A program made the position numbers and the translations under genes. Of a DNA stretch of 64,000 bases, positions 37,061-47,072 are shown piece by piece. The DNA lies in the NCBI RefSeq assembly GCF_016466415.2, contig NZ_CP066771.1, forward strand, positions 248,001-312,000, in the 5' to 3' direction. How positions within the stretch are numbered: position 1 is the first letter of the stretch; every line of letters begins with the position of its first letter. The notes below the pieces were generated by a model, which did not search any database, was not told the origin of the DNA, and worked only from the letters and a program-made list of their open reading frames with translations. Origin of the DNA: Ralstonia pickettii (lineage in GTDB: Bacteria; Pseudomonadota; Gammaproteobacteria; Burkholderiales; Burkholderiaceae).

Positions 37061-38209
37061 ATGACCGCCAGCCCTCGCCGCACGCGCCGCGTTGCTCAGC
37101 TCGTTCCCGTATTGCCGCCGCTTCCTGACGATTTCGCCACGCGCGTGATCGCCTGGCAGCAGCGTCATGGCCGTCACCATCTGCCGTGGCAGAAGACCGG
37201 CGACGCGTATCGCACATGGCTCTCCGAGATCATGCTGCAGCAGACGCAAGTGAGCGCGGTGCTGGGCTACTACGCCCGCTTCATCGAGCGCTTCCCGACC
37301 GTGCAGGCGCTGGCCGCTGCGCCGGCAGACGACGTGATGGCTGCGTGGGCCGGCCTCGGCTACTACACGCGCGCACGCAACCTGCATCGCTGCGCGCAGC
37401 TCGTGGTGGCAGAACACGGCGGCATCTTTCCGCGCGATCCCGACGTGCTAGCGACGCTGCCGGGCATTGGCCGCTCGACCGCGGCGGCCATCGCAGCGTT
37501 CTCGTACGGCGTGCGCGCGGCCATTCTCGATGGCAACGTCAAGCGCGTCTTCGCACGCGTGTTCGGCATTGACGGCTTTCCCGGCGACAAGCGCGTCGAA
37601 GACACCATGTGGCGCATCGCCGAAGCCGTGCTGCCGCCGGCAGAGGGCATTCAACCGTACACGCAGGGTTTGATGGATCTCGGTGCCACGGTGTGCACGC
37701 GCGGCAAGCCCGCATGCCTGAGCGGCGAACGGCCTTGTCCGCTCGAATCGCTATGCGAAGCGCGCAGTACCGGTCGCGTGATGGAGCTGCCCGTGCCGCG
37801 CCCGCGCAAGGCGATACCCGAGCGCGCCGCCACCCTTGTCATCGCGCTGCACGCCGACGCGGTGTTGCTGCAGCGTCGCCCGCAACGCGGTATCTGGGGC
37901 GGCTTGTGGTCGTTGCCGCTGGTGGGCGAGATGGACGACGCGCTCGACGCGCATCCGCTGGATGTGGGCACCGTGCGTCGTGCCGCGCAGGCCTATGGCG
38001 ACGTCTCGACCGTCGAGGCGGCCGGCGCGCTCACGCACACTTTCACGCACTTCCGTTTGCACATGCATTTGCTGCGCGCGACGATCGCCGCCCCCGCCGC
38101 GCTCGACGACGACTGGCGCTGGGTACCGCTTGCACAACTCAATTCAGTGGGATTGCCTGCGCCGGTGAAATTGGCGCTCGAGACGCTGGTACAGCCAAGC
38201 TTGATCTGA
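37061..38209 (+). CDS. mutY: Adenine DNA glycosylase
   Basis: A 382-residue glycosylase removing A opposite 8-oxoG. The catalytic helix-hairpin-helix is LATLPGIGRSTAAAI with the DGNVKRVFAR segment. Three family segments are QKTGDAYRTWLSEIMLQQT, the iron-sulfur loop and a C-terminal NUDIX-like recognition domain (QRRPQRGIWGGLWSLP). The cluster loop reads C-TRGKPA-C-LSGERP-C-PLESL-C, i.e. C-X6-C-X6-C-X5-C instead of the usual C-X6-C-X2-C-X5-C. The start ATG 37061 gives an Arg-rich N-terminus. Confidence 0.94.
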   Translation: MTASPRRTRRVAQLVPVLPPLPDDFATRVIAWQQRHGRHHLPWQKTGDAYRTWLSEIMLQQTQVSAVLGYYARFIERFPTVQALAAAPADDVMAAWAGLGYYTRARNLHRCAQLVVAEHGGIFPRDPDVLATLPGIGRSTAAAIAAFSYGVRAAILDGNVKRVFARVFGIDGFPGDKRVEDTMWRIAEAVLPPAEGIQPYTQGLMDLGATVCTRGKPACLSGERPCPLESLCEARSTGRVMELPVPRPRKAIPERAATLVIALHADAVLLQRRPQRGIWGGLWSLPLVGEMDDALDAHPLDVGTVRRAAQAYGDVSTVEAAGALTHTFTHFRLHMHLLRATIAAPAALDDDWRWVPLAQLNSVGLPAPVKLALETLVQPSLI

Positions 38210-38239
38210 GCAACGCGGGCAGGCTTGGCCGAGTTGGCA

Positions 38240-38893
38240 TCACAGAATGTGATGCTGCTTCATGTAGCGATGGACAATCTCGATGCGCATGCCGGCGTCC
38301 ATCAGCTCCATCAATTTCTGCTTGGCCTTGAGCGGCACCGGCAGCAGCTCGCATAGCCGATTCGCGACCCAGCTCGGGCTGTTCCACTCGTAGGGTTCGA
38401 CCATCGGGATGTTGCCGTCTTCGCGCGAGCCGAGCGTCGTGATGATGCGGCGCAGGGCGCCTACGCAATCGTCGAAGAGTTCGCCTTTGCAGTCTTCCAC
38501 GTCGGCGCCGATGGGCTCCACCGTGCCGCGCATGAGCCCGTTGGGCGTCGTCTCGAACGACAGCACCTTGAAGCGCTGCGTGCCACGCACCTTGATCATC
38601 AGCAGGCCGAGCTGCTCCATATCGCATTCGGTGATGTGGGCAATGCAGCCCACGTCAACCGGGACAGTCGGGTTGTCGGTGGTGCCGACCTCGTTGCCGC
38701 GTTCGATCAGGCAGACGCCGAACGGCGTCTTGTCGCGCAGGCACGTGCGCACCATGTCCATGTAGCGGGCTTCGAAAATGCGCAGCGGGAGAAGACCGCC
38801 CGGAAACAGCACCGTGTGCAACGGAAACAGCGGCAACTCGGTGGGCAGTGGCGGCAGCGGCGAGAACGGAGAGAGAGCGATGTCTTCTTGCAT
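38240..38893 (-). CDS. LON-substrate-binding-domain protein
   Basis: A 217-residue stand-alone Lon N-terminal (PUA-like) domain protein, COG2802 type. LPLFPLHTVLFPGGLLPLRIFE and ARYMDMVRTC match the domain's first strands, and a helical C-terminal part follows. There is no ATPase or protease domain, so it is not Lon itself. ATG 38893 (MQEDIALS) is chosen over the longer frame. It is convergent with mutY, 30 bases apart. Function is unknown beyond likely protein binding. Confidence 0.88.
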   Translation of the reverse strand: MQEDIALSPFSPLPPLPTELPLFPLHTVLFPGGLLPLRIFEARYMDMVRTCLRDKTPFGVCLIERGNEVGTTDNPTVPVDVGCIAHITECDMEQLGLLMIKVRGTQRFKVLSFETTPNGLMRGTVEPIGADVEDCKGELFDDCVGALRRIITTLGSREDGNIPMVEPYEWNSPSWVANRLCELLPVPLKAKQKLMELMDAGMRIEIVHRYMKQHHIL

Positions 38894-38992
38894 GGACGGG
38901 CTTTCAGCAGGCGGCGGCAAGACCTTCGCGTGGCGCCGCGCAAGAAGCCGCATCCAAACGGGACGGATTCGCGCGGTAGATTTCCGGCGCGC

Positions 38993-39886
38993 TCAGCCGT
39001 CTACGGCCAATTCGCGGTGGCGGACCAACACATTACCATGCGCGCGGAAGTACGTGGCAAGCCGTTCCGCGATGTACACCGAGCGATGTTGACCTCCCGT
39101 GCAGCCGATTGCGACGGTCAGGTAGCTGCGGTTGTCGGCGATGAAACTCGGCAGCCACTTTTCCACGTAGGCGCGGATGTCTTCTGCCATCGCAAGGACC
39201 ATCGGCTGACTTTGCAGGAAATCGATGACGGGCTGATCGCGGCCCGTGAGTGGGCGCAATTGCGTGTCGTAGTACGGGTTGGGCAGTGAACGCACGTCGA
39301 AGACGAGATCGGCGTCGGTCGGCACGCCATGCTTGAAGCCGAACGATTCGAACATCAACGTGATGTCGTGCGGCTCGTCGCTGATGAATTCTTTGATGTA
39401 CGCGCGCAAGGCGTTGGTGCGCAGCGTGCTGGTGTCGATGCGATGTGCCGGATCGGCGAGCGGGCTGAGCAACTCCCGCTCCATCTCGATCGCTTCGATC
39501 AGCGAGGTGTCGAGACCCTTGGCGGCGGCCTGAACATTGGCGGCGGCATCCGGGCGGCCGTTACGGATCGACAGCGGATGCCTGCGGCGCGTCTCGGAAT
39601 AGCGCTGCACCAGCGCGTTCGTGCTCGCCGTCAAAAACAGCATGCGAACGTCGTGTTCCTTGCGCAGCACGGTGACCGTCTCGGGCACCTTGCGCAGTGA
39701 CTCACGGCTGCGGATGTCAGTGGCCACGCCAAGATGCGTATAACCCTGGTCCGCCAGATAGCGCGCCAGTTCGGGGATGAACTGCGCGGGCAGGTTGTCG
39801 ACGCAGTAGTAACCTGCGTCTTCGAGTACGTTCAGGGCGACCGATTTCCCTGAACCCGACATACCGGTGATGAGAATGATCCGCAT
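38993..39886 (-). CDS. rapZ: RNase adapter protein RapZ
   Basis: A 297-residue P-loop protein (YvcJ/RapZ family). Walker [16 protein letters not shown] is at the N-terminus. The C-terminal domain carries [29 protein letters not shown] and the family end. In E. coli RapZ guides RNase E to the GlmZ sRNA to control glucosamine-6-phosphate synthesis. It is in the same neighbourhood and strand as ptsN, hprK, hpf and rpoN, the conserved rpoN-region cluster. Confidence 0.96.
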   Translation of the reverse strand: MRIILITGMSGSGKSVALNVLEDAGYYCVDNLPAQFIPELARYLADQGYTHLGVATDIRSRESLRKVPETVTVLRKEHDVRMLFLTASTNALVQRYSETRRRHPLSIRNGRPDAAANVQAAAKGLDTSLIEAIEMERELLSPLADPAHRIDTSTLRTNALRAYIKEFISDEPHDITLMFESFGFKHGVPTDADLVFDVRSLPNPYYDTQLRPLTGRDQPVIDFLQSQPMVLAMAEDIRAYVEKWLPSFIADNRSYLTVAIGCTGGQHRSVYIAERLATYFRAHGNVLVRHRELAVDG

Positions 39887-39931
39887 GCCGCGAGGATAGC
39901 ATCCCTGTATTGCAAAGCAGCGACCAACAAA

Positions 39932-39956
39932 AAAGGCGACCGATCCGGCCGCCTTT
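39932..39956 (-). terminator. Terminator downstream of the PsiF gene
   Basis: Minus strand AAAGGCG-G-CCG-GAT-CGG-T-CGCCTTT followed by further T. It lies between the psiF-like stop and rapZ. Confidence 0.8.
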
Positions 39957-39980
39957 GTTTAAGCGAGGCTAAGGGAACGC

Positions 39981-40310
39981 TCAGCCTTTCGAGAGGCACT
40001 CTTTCTGGGCGTTCTTGTACTCGTCGCCCTTCTTGCCCTTGTTGGCCTTGGAGCAGGCCGCCATCTTTTCCTGCTGCGTCATCGGCTTGGCGGCAGCTGC
40101 CGGCTTGTCCGACAGGCAGCCTTTCATGAAAGCCTTACGCTCGTCGCCTTTCTTGCCGGCGGCGTCCATGTTGCATTGCTTCATCTTGTCCTGCTGCGAA
40201 TTCTTGGCTGCTGGGGCGGTCGGCGCGGCTGCGGGTGCGCTGCCTTGGGCGAAAGCCTGGCCGGCCAGGAACGGGAGCGCCAGGGCGCAAGCGGCAATCA
40301 GTTGTTTCAT
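39981..40310 (-). CDS. PsiF-repeat exported protein
   Basis: A 109-residue small periplasmic protein. ATG 40310 starts a signal peptide (MKQLIAACALALPFLAGQAFA). Two PsiF repeats follow: QQDKMKQCNMDAAGKKGDE with FMKGCLS, and QQEKMAACSKANKGKKGDE with AQKECLS. Each holds two cysteines. PsiF was named from a phosphate-starvation-inducible E. coli gene; its function is unknown. AAGGAGAA lies upstream of the start. Confidence 0.9.
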   Translation of the reverse strand: MKQLIAACALALPFLAGQAFAQGSAPAAAPTAPAAKNSQQDKMKQCNMDAAGKKGDERKAFMKGCLSDKPAAAAKPMTQQEKMAACSKANKGKKGDEYKNAQKECLSKG

Positions 40311-40494
40311 CGTCGTATTCTCCTTGGTACCGTCAGAAGAGCCGGCGGAAAAAGCCGCCGCGCTCGCGATGAACGCCGCCGCGTGTGTGCTCGGCGCATT
40401 CCCTCCCACAACGGGGAGGCCGCACGTCGGGTTGACGTTTCGCAGCGAAAACTAGGGTAAACCGGTCTGAATACGAAACTTTGTGGCGGCTTTG

Positions 40495-41469
40495 TTAAAG
40501 CAGGCGGCCCTGGGGCGAGTGGGATGCGGCTTCGGCTTGCATGGCGGCGCGTTGGCGGTCCATGAAGTCGCGCAACGTATCGATGCCGCGCAGGCGCAGG
40601 ATCGTGTTGCGCACGGCGGCCTCGACCAGCACGGCCAAGTTGCGGCCGGCCGCCACCTGGATCTTCACCATGTGGATTGGCAACCCGAGTACGTCGAGGT
40701 ACTGCGAGTCGAGCGGCAGGCGCTCGAATTCGCCATCGTTGCGGCGCACGAGTTGGACGATCAGCTTGATCTTCATCTTCCGGCGCACAGCCGTCTCACC
40801 GAAGATCGTCTTGATGTCGAGCAACCCCAGTCCGCGCACTTCCAGCAGATTCTGCAGCAGCGGCGGGCAGCGACCTTCGATGAAGTCTGGCCCCAGGCGG
40901 ACAAAATCGACAGCATCGTCGGCCACCAAGCCATGACCGCGCGAGATCAGTTCCAGGCCCAATTCGCTTTTACCGAGGCCCGAATCGCCCATGATCAGCA
41001 CGCCCATGCCCAGGATGTCGAGAAACACCCCGTGCATCGTCACGCGCGGTGCCGAGATGCGCGAGAGGTACAAGCGCAGATGATCGATGACGGCAGCCGA
41101 GGAAATCGGCGACGTGAACAGCGGCGTGGACGAGCGCGTGCAGCGTAGCTCCAGGTCAGGGGGCGGATCCACTCCATCGGCCACCACCAGAAAGGGCGGC
41201 TCCAGCAGGATCAACTCGCCCATCTGGCGCTTGCGGTTTTCTTCCGAAAGACGCTGGTAGTAGGTGATCTCGGGCTTGCCGAGCACCTGGATGCGGTTCG
41301 GGTGGATGAGGTTCAAATGTCCGACCAGGTCGGCAGCAGAGGTCGCTTCCTTCGCGAAATCCACGTCGAACGCGCGGTCGGCGCCCTCCAGGCCTGCGAC
41401 CCACGACAGCTTAAGATCGGCTGCGTTGTCGTCAAAGATCGATTGGGCGATGACGCCGGTCAGTTCCAT
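40495..41469 (-). CDS. hprK: HPr kinase/phosphorylase
   Basis: A 324-residue bifunctional kinase acting on the regulatory serine of HPr. ATG 41469 (MELTGVIA) gives the normal N-terminus. The P-loop [14 protein letters not shown] (~residue 155) and the HprK signature ([16 protein letters not shown]) are intact. In betaproteobacteria it sits with ptsN and works with the nitrogen-type PTS rather than sugar import. It follows ptsN by 73 bases. Confidence 0.96.
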   Translation of the reverse strand: MELTGVIAQSIFDDNAADLKLSWVAGLEGADRAFDVDFAKEATSAADLVGHLNLIHPNRIQVLGKPEITYYQRLSEENRKRQMGELILLEPPFLVVADGVDPPPDLELRCTRSSTPLFTSPISSAAVIDHLRLYLSRISAPRVTMHGVFLDILGMGVLIMGDSGLGKSELGLELISRGHGLVADDAVDFVRLGPDFIEGRCPPLLQNLLEVRGLGLLDIKTIFGETAVRRKMKIKLIVQLVRRNDGEFERLPLDSQYLDVLGLPIHMVKIQVAAGRNLAVLVEAAVRNTILRLRGIDTLRDFMDRQRAAMQAEAASHSPQGRLL

Positions 41470-41542
41470 AGCAAGGCACGGTGGTGCCGACGGTGCATGG
41501 CGCGTTCGCAATCGGTTGCGCTTGCCCCCGATTGCGCTGCGA

Positions 41543-41998
41543 TCAGGGCCGCCAGTCGGTCAGTAGCTGGTGAATCGCCTCGGGCGACGGCAGGGTGGCG
41601 AGGCCTTCGCGCATGTCGCGGTCGGACAGCAGCTGGGCGATTTCAGACAGGATTTCCAGATGCTGCTGGGTCGCCTGTTCCGGCACCAGTAGGAAAATCA
41701 GTAGTGAGACAGGTTTGCCGTCAGGCGACTCGAAGGGCACCGGTTCGGACAGGCGCATGAAAGCTGCCAGCGGTTGTTTGAGCCCTTTGATGCGGCCGTG
41801 CGGGATCGCCACGCCGGCGCCCAGGCCCGTGGAGCCTAGCGACTCGCGCGCAAACAGGTTGTCGGTGACAACTGCGCGCGTCACGCCGTGGTTGTTCTCG
41901 AACAGCAGGCCGGCCTGTTCAAATACCCGCTTCTTGCTGGTTACGCTGACGTCGAGGGCAATGTTCCCGGGCGGCAGCAGTTTGGCCAAGCGATTCAT
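41543..41998 (-). CDS. ptsN: Nitrogen-regulatory PTS protein EIIA-Ntr
   Basis: A 151-residue EIIA protein of the PTS-Ntr. The phospho-acceptor His lies in [11 protein letters not shown] (~residue 66), with [19 protein letters not shown] downstream. ATG 41998 (MNRLAKLL) is the canonical start; a longer in-frame option at 42061 (MTRLSVRH) is less typical. It regulates potassium and phosphate functions in other bacteria. It is clustered with rpoN, hpf and hprK. Confidence 0.95.
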   Translation of the reverse strand: MNRLAKLLPPGNIALDVSVTSKKRVFEQAGLLFENNHGVTRAVVTDNLFARESLGSTGLGAGVAIPHGRIKGLKQPLAAFMRLSEPVPFESPDGKPVSLLIFLLVPEQATQQHLEILSEIAQLLSDRDMREGLATLPSPEAIHQLLTDWRP

Positions 41999-42344
41999 GT
42001 GCAATGCGTGAAATGAGCGGCGTCCTTCTGCACCAAGATGGCGCACGGACAATCGGGTCATTATAGACCACGCGCCGCGCGGCTTTGTGCGGCGCACTAG
42101 AGGTGCACCGCGCAGGGCAGAGAAGCGAATCCCCCAGGGCTGCAATCGGCCGGTGCCGGAAATGTGCTCCTGGCATCGACCCTGTTTTTGCCAGCATCGC
42201 GCCAAAAGCCGCGCCACGCCAGCGTTCATACTTTCGTCAGATTTTAGCCCGACTTAAATCGGTTGCAATCGGATTCGTCACGAATGCACCCCCACATAAA
42301 AAAACCGCGCCACCTCGGGGCGCGGTTTCTGTGGTGCGGTCTTG
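41999..42344. other. Intergenic region between ptsN and hpf
   Basis: 346 bases with no credible gene of its own. The side next to hpf carries that gene's terminator (42302-42328). Minus-strand frames run in from upstream towards ptsN, but lack family similarity. A ptsN promoter is expected here but not identified. Confidence 0.5.
42302..42328 (-). terminator. Terminator downstream of hpf
   Basis: AAACCGCGCC / GGCGCGGTTT, a perfect 10-bp stem with a 7-base loop. An A-run on the + strand serves as a T-run for minus-strand transcripts. Confidence 0.88.
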
Positions 42345-42698
42345 CTATTGCTGCATCTGCACGGCTTGGAAGGCCTGATGCTTCATGCTGTCGCGATCGT
42401 GCCCTTGCACGCGGTCCTTGTATTTGATCACTTGCCGGTCGAGCTTATCGACGAGTAGGTCGATGGCCGCATAAAGATCTTCATGGTGTGATTCGACGAA
42501 GACATCCTTACCCTTGAGGTGCAGGTTGATTTCCGCGTACTGACGCCGATCCTTCTCCTTGTGGTTATCGACCGATAGCAACACGCTGACGCCAATCACC
42601 TGATCGAAGTGCCTGATCACACGCTCCAGTTTCGTTTCCACGTACTCACGCAAAGCAGGCGTGATGTCCAGGTGGTGTCCACTGAGTTTGAAGTTCAT
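42345..42698 (-). CDS. hpf: Ribosome hibernation-promoting factor
   Basis: A 117-residue short HPF/YfiA-type protein. ATG 42698 ([14 protein letters not shown]) is preceded by AGGAGAAC. Typical segments are [16 protein letters not shown] and [18 protein letters not shown]. It binds the small subunit during stationary phase and promotes 100S dimers. The gene follows rpoN by 50 bases, as in most proteobacteria. Confidence 0.95.
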   Translation of the reverse strand: MNFKLSGHHLDITPALREYVETKLERVIRHFDQVIGVSVLLSVDNHKEKDRRQYAEINLHLKGKDVFVESHHEDLYAAIDLLVDKLDRQVIKYKDRVQGHDRDSMKHQAFQAVQMQQ

Positions 42699-42748
42699 AG
42701 CGGTTCTCCTTCTCAAGATGAGCCGCACCGGAACTGCCCGCGATGCGG

Positions 42749-44260
42749 CTATAAAGACTTGCGCAAATTCACTGCAGGGATCTTGAGGGCTTCGCGGTAT
42801 TTGGCCACCGTCCGACGGGCCACCACGAATCCTTGTTCACCTAACAGTTCGGCAATTCTGCTATCGGACAGAGGATTCTTCGGGTCTTCGGCTCCTACAA
42901 GTTGCTTGATGAGCGCGCGTATCGCGGTGGATGACGCGGCCCCGCCGGTTTCCGTCGATACATGGCTGCCGAAGAAGTACTTCAACTCGAACGTCCCCAT
43001 CGGGGTCGCCATGTATTTGTTGGTTGTCACACGGGAGATCGTGGACTCGTGTAGACCCAGTGTATCGGCTATTTCCCGCAAAACCAAGGGGCGCATGGCG
43101 ATTTCGCCGTGCGTGAAGAAGCTCTTTTGACGCTCGACAATCGCTTGCGAGACACGCAGGATCGTATCGAAGCGCTGTTGAATGTTTTTGATCAGCCAAC
43201 GTGCTTCCTGCAGCTTCTGCTGCAGATTGGCGGCGCCCGACTCGCCACGGCTGCTGCGCAGAATCTGCGCGTACATGTCGTTGATGCGCAAGCGCGGCAT
43301 GACGTCGGGGTTCAGTTGCGCCATCCAGCCTGCGCTCGTTTTTCGCACGATCACGTCGGGCACCACGAAATCTGCTTCAGCACGGCCGAAAGCATGACCC
43401 GGGAATGGTGTCAGTGAGCGAATCAGCTCATGCGCTGCCTTCAACGCGGGCTCATCGACGGACAGGGCCTTCTTCAGGCGCGTGTAGTCGCGCGCGGCCA
43501 GCAGTTCGAGATGCTGATTGACGATGACGAGCGCCAGCGCCTTCGCGGGCGAGTCGAGCCGATGCAGTTGCAATGAGAGGCATTCGGCTGCAGAGCGCGC
43601 GCCAATGCCCGGTGGATCAAAGCTCTGCAGCATGCGCAGCGCGGCTTGCAGTTCATCCAGTTCGACTTCGAGTTCGGTCGGTAGGTCTGCGAGGATTTCG
43701 TCGAGCGTGCCCGACAGATAGCCTTCGTCGTCGAGCGACTCGATCAGGAAGATGACGAGGCCCTTGTCGCGCATCGAGAGCTTGAGCGGCGCGAGCTGTT
43801 CCATGAGGAATTCGCGCAGGCTTTGTTCGGCTTCGCGCAACTGCAGCGGAGCACGATCGTCTTCATCGGATTGCGGTTTGCGGGCGAAGTCGTCAAGGCT
43901 CCAGTCGGAGCGGTCGGAGCCGTAATCGCTGTCGAAATCGGCACCGTTGTCGTGGCCGTTTTCGTAGCTGCTGTCCGAGCTGTTGCTGCTGTCGCCGCCG
44001 TTGGGTGCGGGCGGAGGTGATTCAGTGGGAAGGGGCGTGGCGCTGTTGCTTTGCAGCGCGTTGACGGAGCCGTCTGCGCCAATGCGGGCGGAGGTGTCGA
44101 GCCACTCGTTTTCCCGCTCCAGCAGCGGGTTTTCGGTCAGGGCCTGTTCAACTTCCTGCTGCAGTTCGATGGTCGACAACTGCAGCAGTCGGATCGATTG
44201 CTGCAACTGCGGCGTGAGCGCGAGATGCTGAGAGAGACGGAGCTGGAGCGACTGTTTCAT
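42749..44260 (-). CDS. rpoN: RNA polymerase sigma-54 factor
   Basis: A 503-residue sigma-54. N-terminal region I is Gln/Leu-rich ([21 protein letters not shown]). An acidic Ser/Asp-rich region II covers ~55-130. The core-binding and DNA-binding region III ends with the RpoN box [10 protein letters not shown] at about residue 481. It recognises -24/-12 promoters, such as the one upstream of nrtA in this same window. It follows lptB as in other proteobacteria. Confidence 0.97.
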   Translation of the reverse strand: MKQSLQLRLSQHLALTPQLQQSIRLLQLSTIELQQEVEQALTENPLLERENEWLDTSARIGADGSVNALQSNSATPLPTESPPPAPNGGDSSNSSDSSYENGHDNGADFDSDYGSDRSDWSLDDFARKPQSDEDDRAPLQLREAEQSLREFLMEQLAPLKLSMRDKGLVIFLIESLDDEGYLSGTLDEILADLPTELEVELDELQAALRMLQSFDPPGIGARSAAECLSLQLHRLDSPAKALALVIVNQHLELLAARDYTRLKKALSVDEPALKAAHELIRSLTPFPGHAFGRAEADFVVPDVIVRKTSAGWMAQLNPDVMPRLRINDMYAQILRSSRGESGAANLQQKLQEARWLIKNIQQRFDTILRVSQAIVERQKSFFTHGEIAMRPLVLREIADTLGLHESTISRVTTNKYMATPMGTFELKYFFGSHVSTETGGAASSTAIRALIKQLVGAEDPKNPLSDSRIAELLGEQGFVVARRTVAKYREALKIPAVNLRKSL

Positions 44261-44368
44261 GCGGGCTATTCTATGCCCAACACTTCGTCGATGGAACGGA
44301 TTTTGCTTTAAGGTGCGGCCTTACCACGCCCCTTCGCACGTCCTTAAGGCGTAAGCGTGCAGAGCGGC

Positions 44369-45157
44369 TTACATCCGGAAGTTATCGCCCAGATAGACCT
44401 TGCGTACATCCTCGTTTTCGATGATCTGCTCCGGCATGCCTGCAGCCAGCACGGTGCCTTCGCTGATGATGTAGGCGTGATCGCAGATGCCCAGCGTTTC
44501 GCGCACGTTGTGATCGGTGATCAGCACGCCGATATTGCGGTCTTTCAGGAAGCTGACGATGCGTTGAATCTCGCCCACCGCGATCGGATCGACGCCGGCA
44601 AACGGTTCATCGAGCAGGATGAAGCGCGGCGATGAGGCCAGCGCGCGGGCAATCTCCACGCGGCGGCGTTCACCACCCGATAGGGACAGCGCAGGGTTGT
44701 CGCGCAGGTGAGCGATCTGCAAGTCATCGAGCAAGCCGTTGAGGCGGCGATTGACTTCGTCTTGCGAAAGCTTCTTGCCGTTCTGCTCCTGCAGCTCGAG
44801 CACCGCGCGGATGTTTTCCTGCACGTTGAGCTTGCGGAACACGGACGCTTCCTGCGGCAGATACGACAGGCCCATGCGTGCACGCTGGTGGATCGGCAGG
44901 CGGCTGATGTGCTCGCCGTCGAGCACGATGTCGCCGGCGTCCAGCGCCACCAGCCCGACGATCATGTAGAACGAGGTCGTTTTACCGGCGCCATTGGGGC
45001 CCAGCAAACCGACCACTTCACCGCTCTTCACGTCAAGCGACACGTCCTTCACCACCGTGCGCGTGCCGTAGCGCTTCTTCAGATGGCGGACGACCAGCGT
45101 GCTGGAAGTCGTGGCCTGCGGCGCTGCAGTTTTGGGGGCGAGGGTGGTGGCAGACAT
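44369..45157 (-). CDS. lptB: LPS transport ABC ATPase LptB
   Basis: A 262-residue ATPase of the LptBFGC complex that extracts lipopolysaccharide from the inner membrane. Walker A is GPNGAGKTT, the signature [15 protein letters not shown] and Walker [14 protein letters not shown]. The N-terminal ~20 residues are an Ala/Thr-rich extension. It lies 30 bases after lptA. Confidence 0.96.
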   Translation of the reverse strand: MSATTLAPKTAAPQATTSSTLVVRHLKKRYGTRTVVKDVSLDVKSGEVVGLLGPNGAGKTTSFYMIVGLVALDAGDIVLDGEHISRLPIHQRARMGLSYLPQEASVFRKLNVQENIRAVLELQEQNGKKLSQDEVNRRLNGLLDDLQIAHLRDNPALSLSGGERRRVEIARALASSPRFILLDEPFAGVDPIAVGEIQRIVSFLKDRNIGVLITDHNVRETLGICDHAYIISEGTVLAAGMPEQIIENEDVRKVYLGDNFRM

Positions 45158-45187
45158 AGGCGAAGCAGAAATGGCGAGCGGTGCGGA

Positions 45188-45775
45188 TCAGGGCTTGGCG
45201 GCCGGGTTTGATGCCGGTGCAGCGGGGGTGCTGGTGCGCGGTGCTAGAACCGCGCGCACACGGCCCGACGGGTTGGCGGCGGTCGCATTTTCCCCGCCAC
45301 CCGAGGCCGTGTAAAACTCCTTCTGGCCGTCATACGTAATCACGGCGCCGCGGATCTCGTCGAGCTGTGTGGCGCCTTGCAGGCGCTCCATGCGCGCGCG
45401 CGTGATCAGCTTGGAGATCTCTTGCTTGCCGTCATATTCGATGCGCTCGCCCCAACCCTGGATGTACTCGTCGACGTTGTCCCGCTTCTGGCGAATGAAG
45501 GCGAGGTTCCCGGGCTTGGACGTGGCGACCGCGTAGTTGTAGCCCTCTGGGTCCGTCCGCAGATCGGCCTGGTCGGAGCGCAGCACCATGGTGCCCTTGG
45601 TCAGCACCACGTTGCCGGTCAAGTGATAGACCTGCTTCAGATCGTCGTAGCTGGCGTTGTCGGCTTCGAGCACGAGCGGCTTGTCGCGATCGGCGCGCTC
45701 GGCGTGCGCGGGCAGGGCCGGAAACAGCAGCGCAGCAACGATGGCGAGGCCGGCGGCACGGAGGGAATCAGTCAT
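45188..45775 (-). CDS. lptA: LPS transport periplasmic protein LptA
   Basis: A 195-residue OstA-fold protein forming the periplasmic LPS bridge. ATG 45775 (MTDSLRAAG) begins a signal peptide ending LPAHA; a GTG three codons earlier is possible. OstA segments LVLEADNASYDDL, VYHLTGNVVLTKG and IRGAVITYDGQKEF are seen. The Ala/Pro-rich C-terminal tail is common in Burkholderiales. It is 50 bases after lptC. Confidence 0.93.
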   Translation of the reverse strand: MTDSLRAAGLAIVAALLFPALPAHAERADRDKPLVLEADNASYDDLKQVYHLTGNVVLTKGTMVLRSDQADLRTDPEGYNYAVATSKPGNLAFIRQKRDNVDEYIQGWGERIEYDGKQEISKLITRARMERLQGATQLDEIRGAVITYDGQKEFYTASGGGENATAANPSGRVRAVLAPRTSTPAAPASNPAAKP

Positions 45776-45834
45776 GGGAATCACGTGAGGGGTGGGCGCG
45801 GTCGTTGGGCGTCGTCAGGTGTCGGGGGCAGAGT

Positions 45835-46467
45835 TTACTGCTTCGGCGCCCCCAGCCCTTCGATTCGGCCGCGCACATTGCCCAGCAATTGTACTTGGCG
45901 CGTCACGTTGTTGAAGGTGAGGCCGTTGGCGTTCATGATCGACGGCCCACGGTGCAGTTCGACCGGCTTGTCGGTGCGCACGATGTCCTCGTTGAGCAGC
46001 ACCTGGAAGTAGGTCGAGTCCGCCGTCATCAGCGGGTCCTGGCGGGCGTCGGGCCCTTGCGCGCGGATGACCTTGGCGTTGTTGTACAGATCGATGATCG
46101 TGCCGTCGCCGTTCATTTTGCCGAGATCCGCGCGGGCGGTGACCTGCGGCCGGTCGGGCGCATAGACGCGCAGCGCCGGGTACGTGACGTCGTAGGTCAG
46201 GTCGTCCTCATAGTGATTCATGTGGACGCCGGTAAACCGATATTTGGTCGTGCCGATCTCGTCCAGCGCGGTCGCCGAGATGCCGTCCATGGTGTAGTCG
46301 GGAATGTGGCGCTTGGGCTGCGTAGCGGCTTCGTCGGTTTGCGGTGTGTTGACCTGCACAAGCAGGAACGTGACGCCGCAGACGATCGCCATCAGCAGGA
46401 TCGGCAGCCCGCGCAGCATGATCTGCAGCACGGAGGAGACGAGGCGTTGGGAGCGTTCGCTGGCCAT
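45835..46467 (-). CDS. lptC: LPS export protein LptC
   Basis: A 210-residue bitopic inner-membrane protein. One N-terminal helix (LRGLPILLMAIVCGVTFLLV) is followed by a periplasmic OstA-like beta domain (IPDYTMDGISATALDE, LLGNVRGRIEGL). It hands LPS from LptBFG to LptA. Start codon and kdsC stop are four bases apart, indicating co-translation. Confidence 0.93.
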   Translation of the reverse strand: MASERSQRLVSSVLQIMLRGLPILLMAIVCGVTFLLVQVNTPQTDEAATQPKRHIPDYTMDGISATALDEIGTTKYRFTGVHMNHYEDDLTYDVTYPALRVYAPDRPQVTARADLGKMNGDGTIIDLYNNAKVIRAQGPDARQDPLMTADSTYFQVLLNEDIVRTDKPVELHRGPSIMNANGLTFNNVTRQVQLLGNVRGRIEGLGAPKQ

Positions 46468-46471
46468 GGAG

Positions 46472-47056
46472 TCAGGAAGGTTGCGCGGCGCGCAGCAGTT
46501 GTGCGAGCAGGGCGTCGTAGGCGCCTTGGGCCTTGAGGATCAGGTCGGCCACTTCGCGCACCGCGCCGCGTCCGCCCCTGGCTTGCGCGACATAGTGAGC
46601 GCGGCTGCGCAGTTCGGCATGGGCCTGAGCAGGGCAGGCGGTAAAGCCCACCATCGCCATCACCGGCAGGTCGGGCCAGTCGTCGCCCATGTAGCCGGTA
46701 TCGGCCGCTTGAAGTTGCGTGGCGGCCAGCAGGTGGGCAAATGCCTCGCGCTTGTCGGCTACGCCTTGGTACAGATGTTCGATGCCGAGTTCCCCGGCGC
46801 GCCAGGCCACGATTTCGGATTGCCGTCCGGTAATGATGGCTGGCGTGACCCCCGCCTGTGCCAGCAGCTTGATGCCGTGGCCGTCGAGCGTGTCGAACGC
46901 CTTGCTGATTTCGCCCTCGGGGCCGACCAGCAAGCGTCCGTCGGTCAATACGCCGTCCACATCGAACACCATCAGGCGCACGCGCGCGGCGCGTTCCATT
47001 GCCTGCGGAAAGCGTGCTTCGATGTTGCTGTGGACAGGATCGGCCGGGGTGGTCAT
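46472..47056 (-). CDS. kdsC: 3-deoxy-D-manno-octulosonate 8-phosphate phosphatase
   Basis: A 194-residue HAD phosphatase, type C0 without cap. The nucleophile motif is VFDVDGVLTDGRL (~residue 31), with GHGIKLLAQAGV and the metal-binding MGDDWPDLPVM downstream. It produces KDO for lipid A core. It sits between kdsD and lptC. Confidence 0.95.
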   Translation of the reverse strand: MTTPADPVHSNIEARFPQAMERAARVRLMVFDVDGVLTDGRLLVGPEGEISKAFDTLDGHGIKLLAQAGVTPAIITGRQSEIVAWRAGELGIEHLYQGVADKREAFAHLLAATQLQAADTGYMGDDWPDLPVMAMVGFTACPAQAHAELRSRAHYVAQARGGRGAVREVADLILKAQGAYDALLAQLLRAAQPS

Positions 47057-47072
47057 CAGTGGCGAGAGCGGG

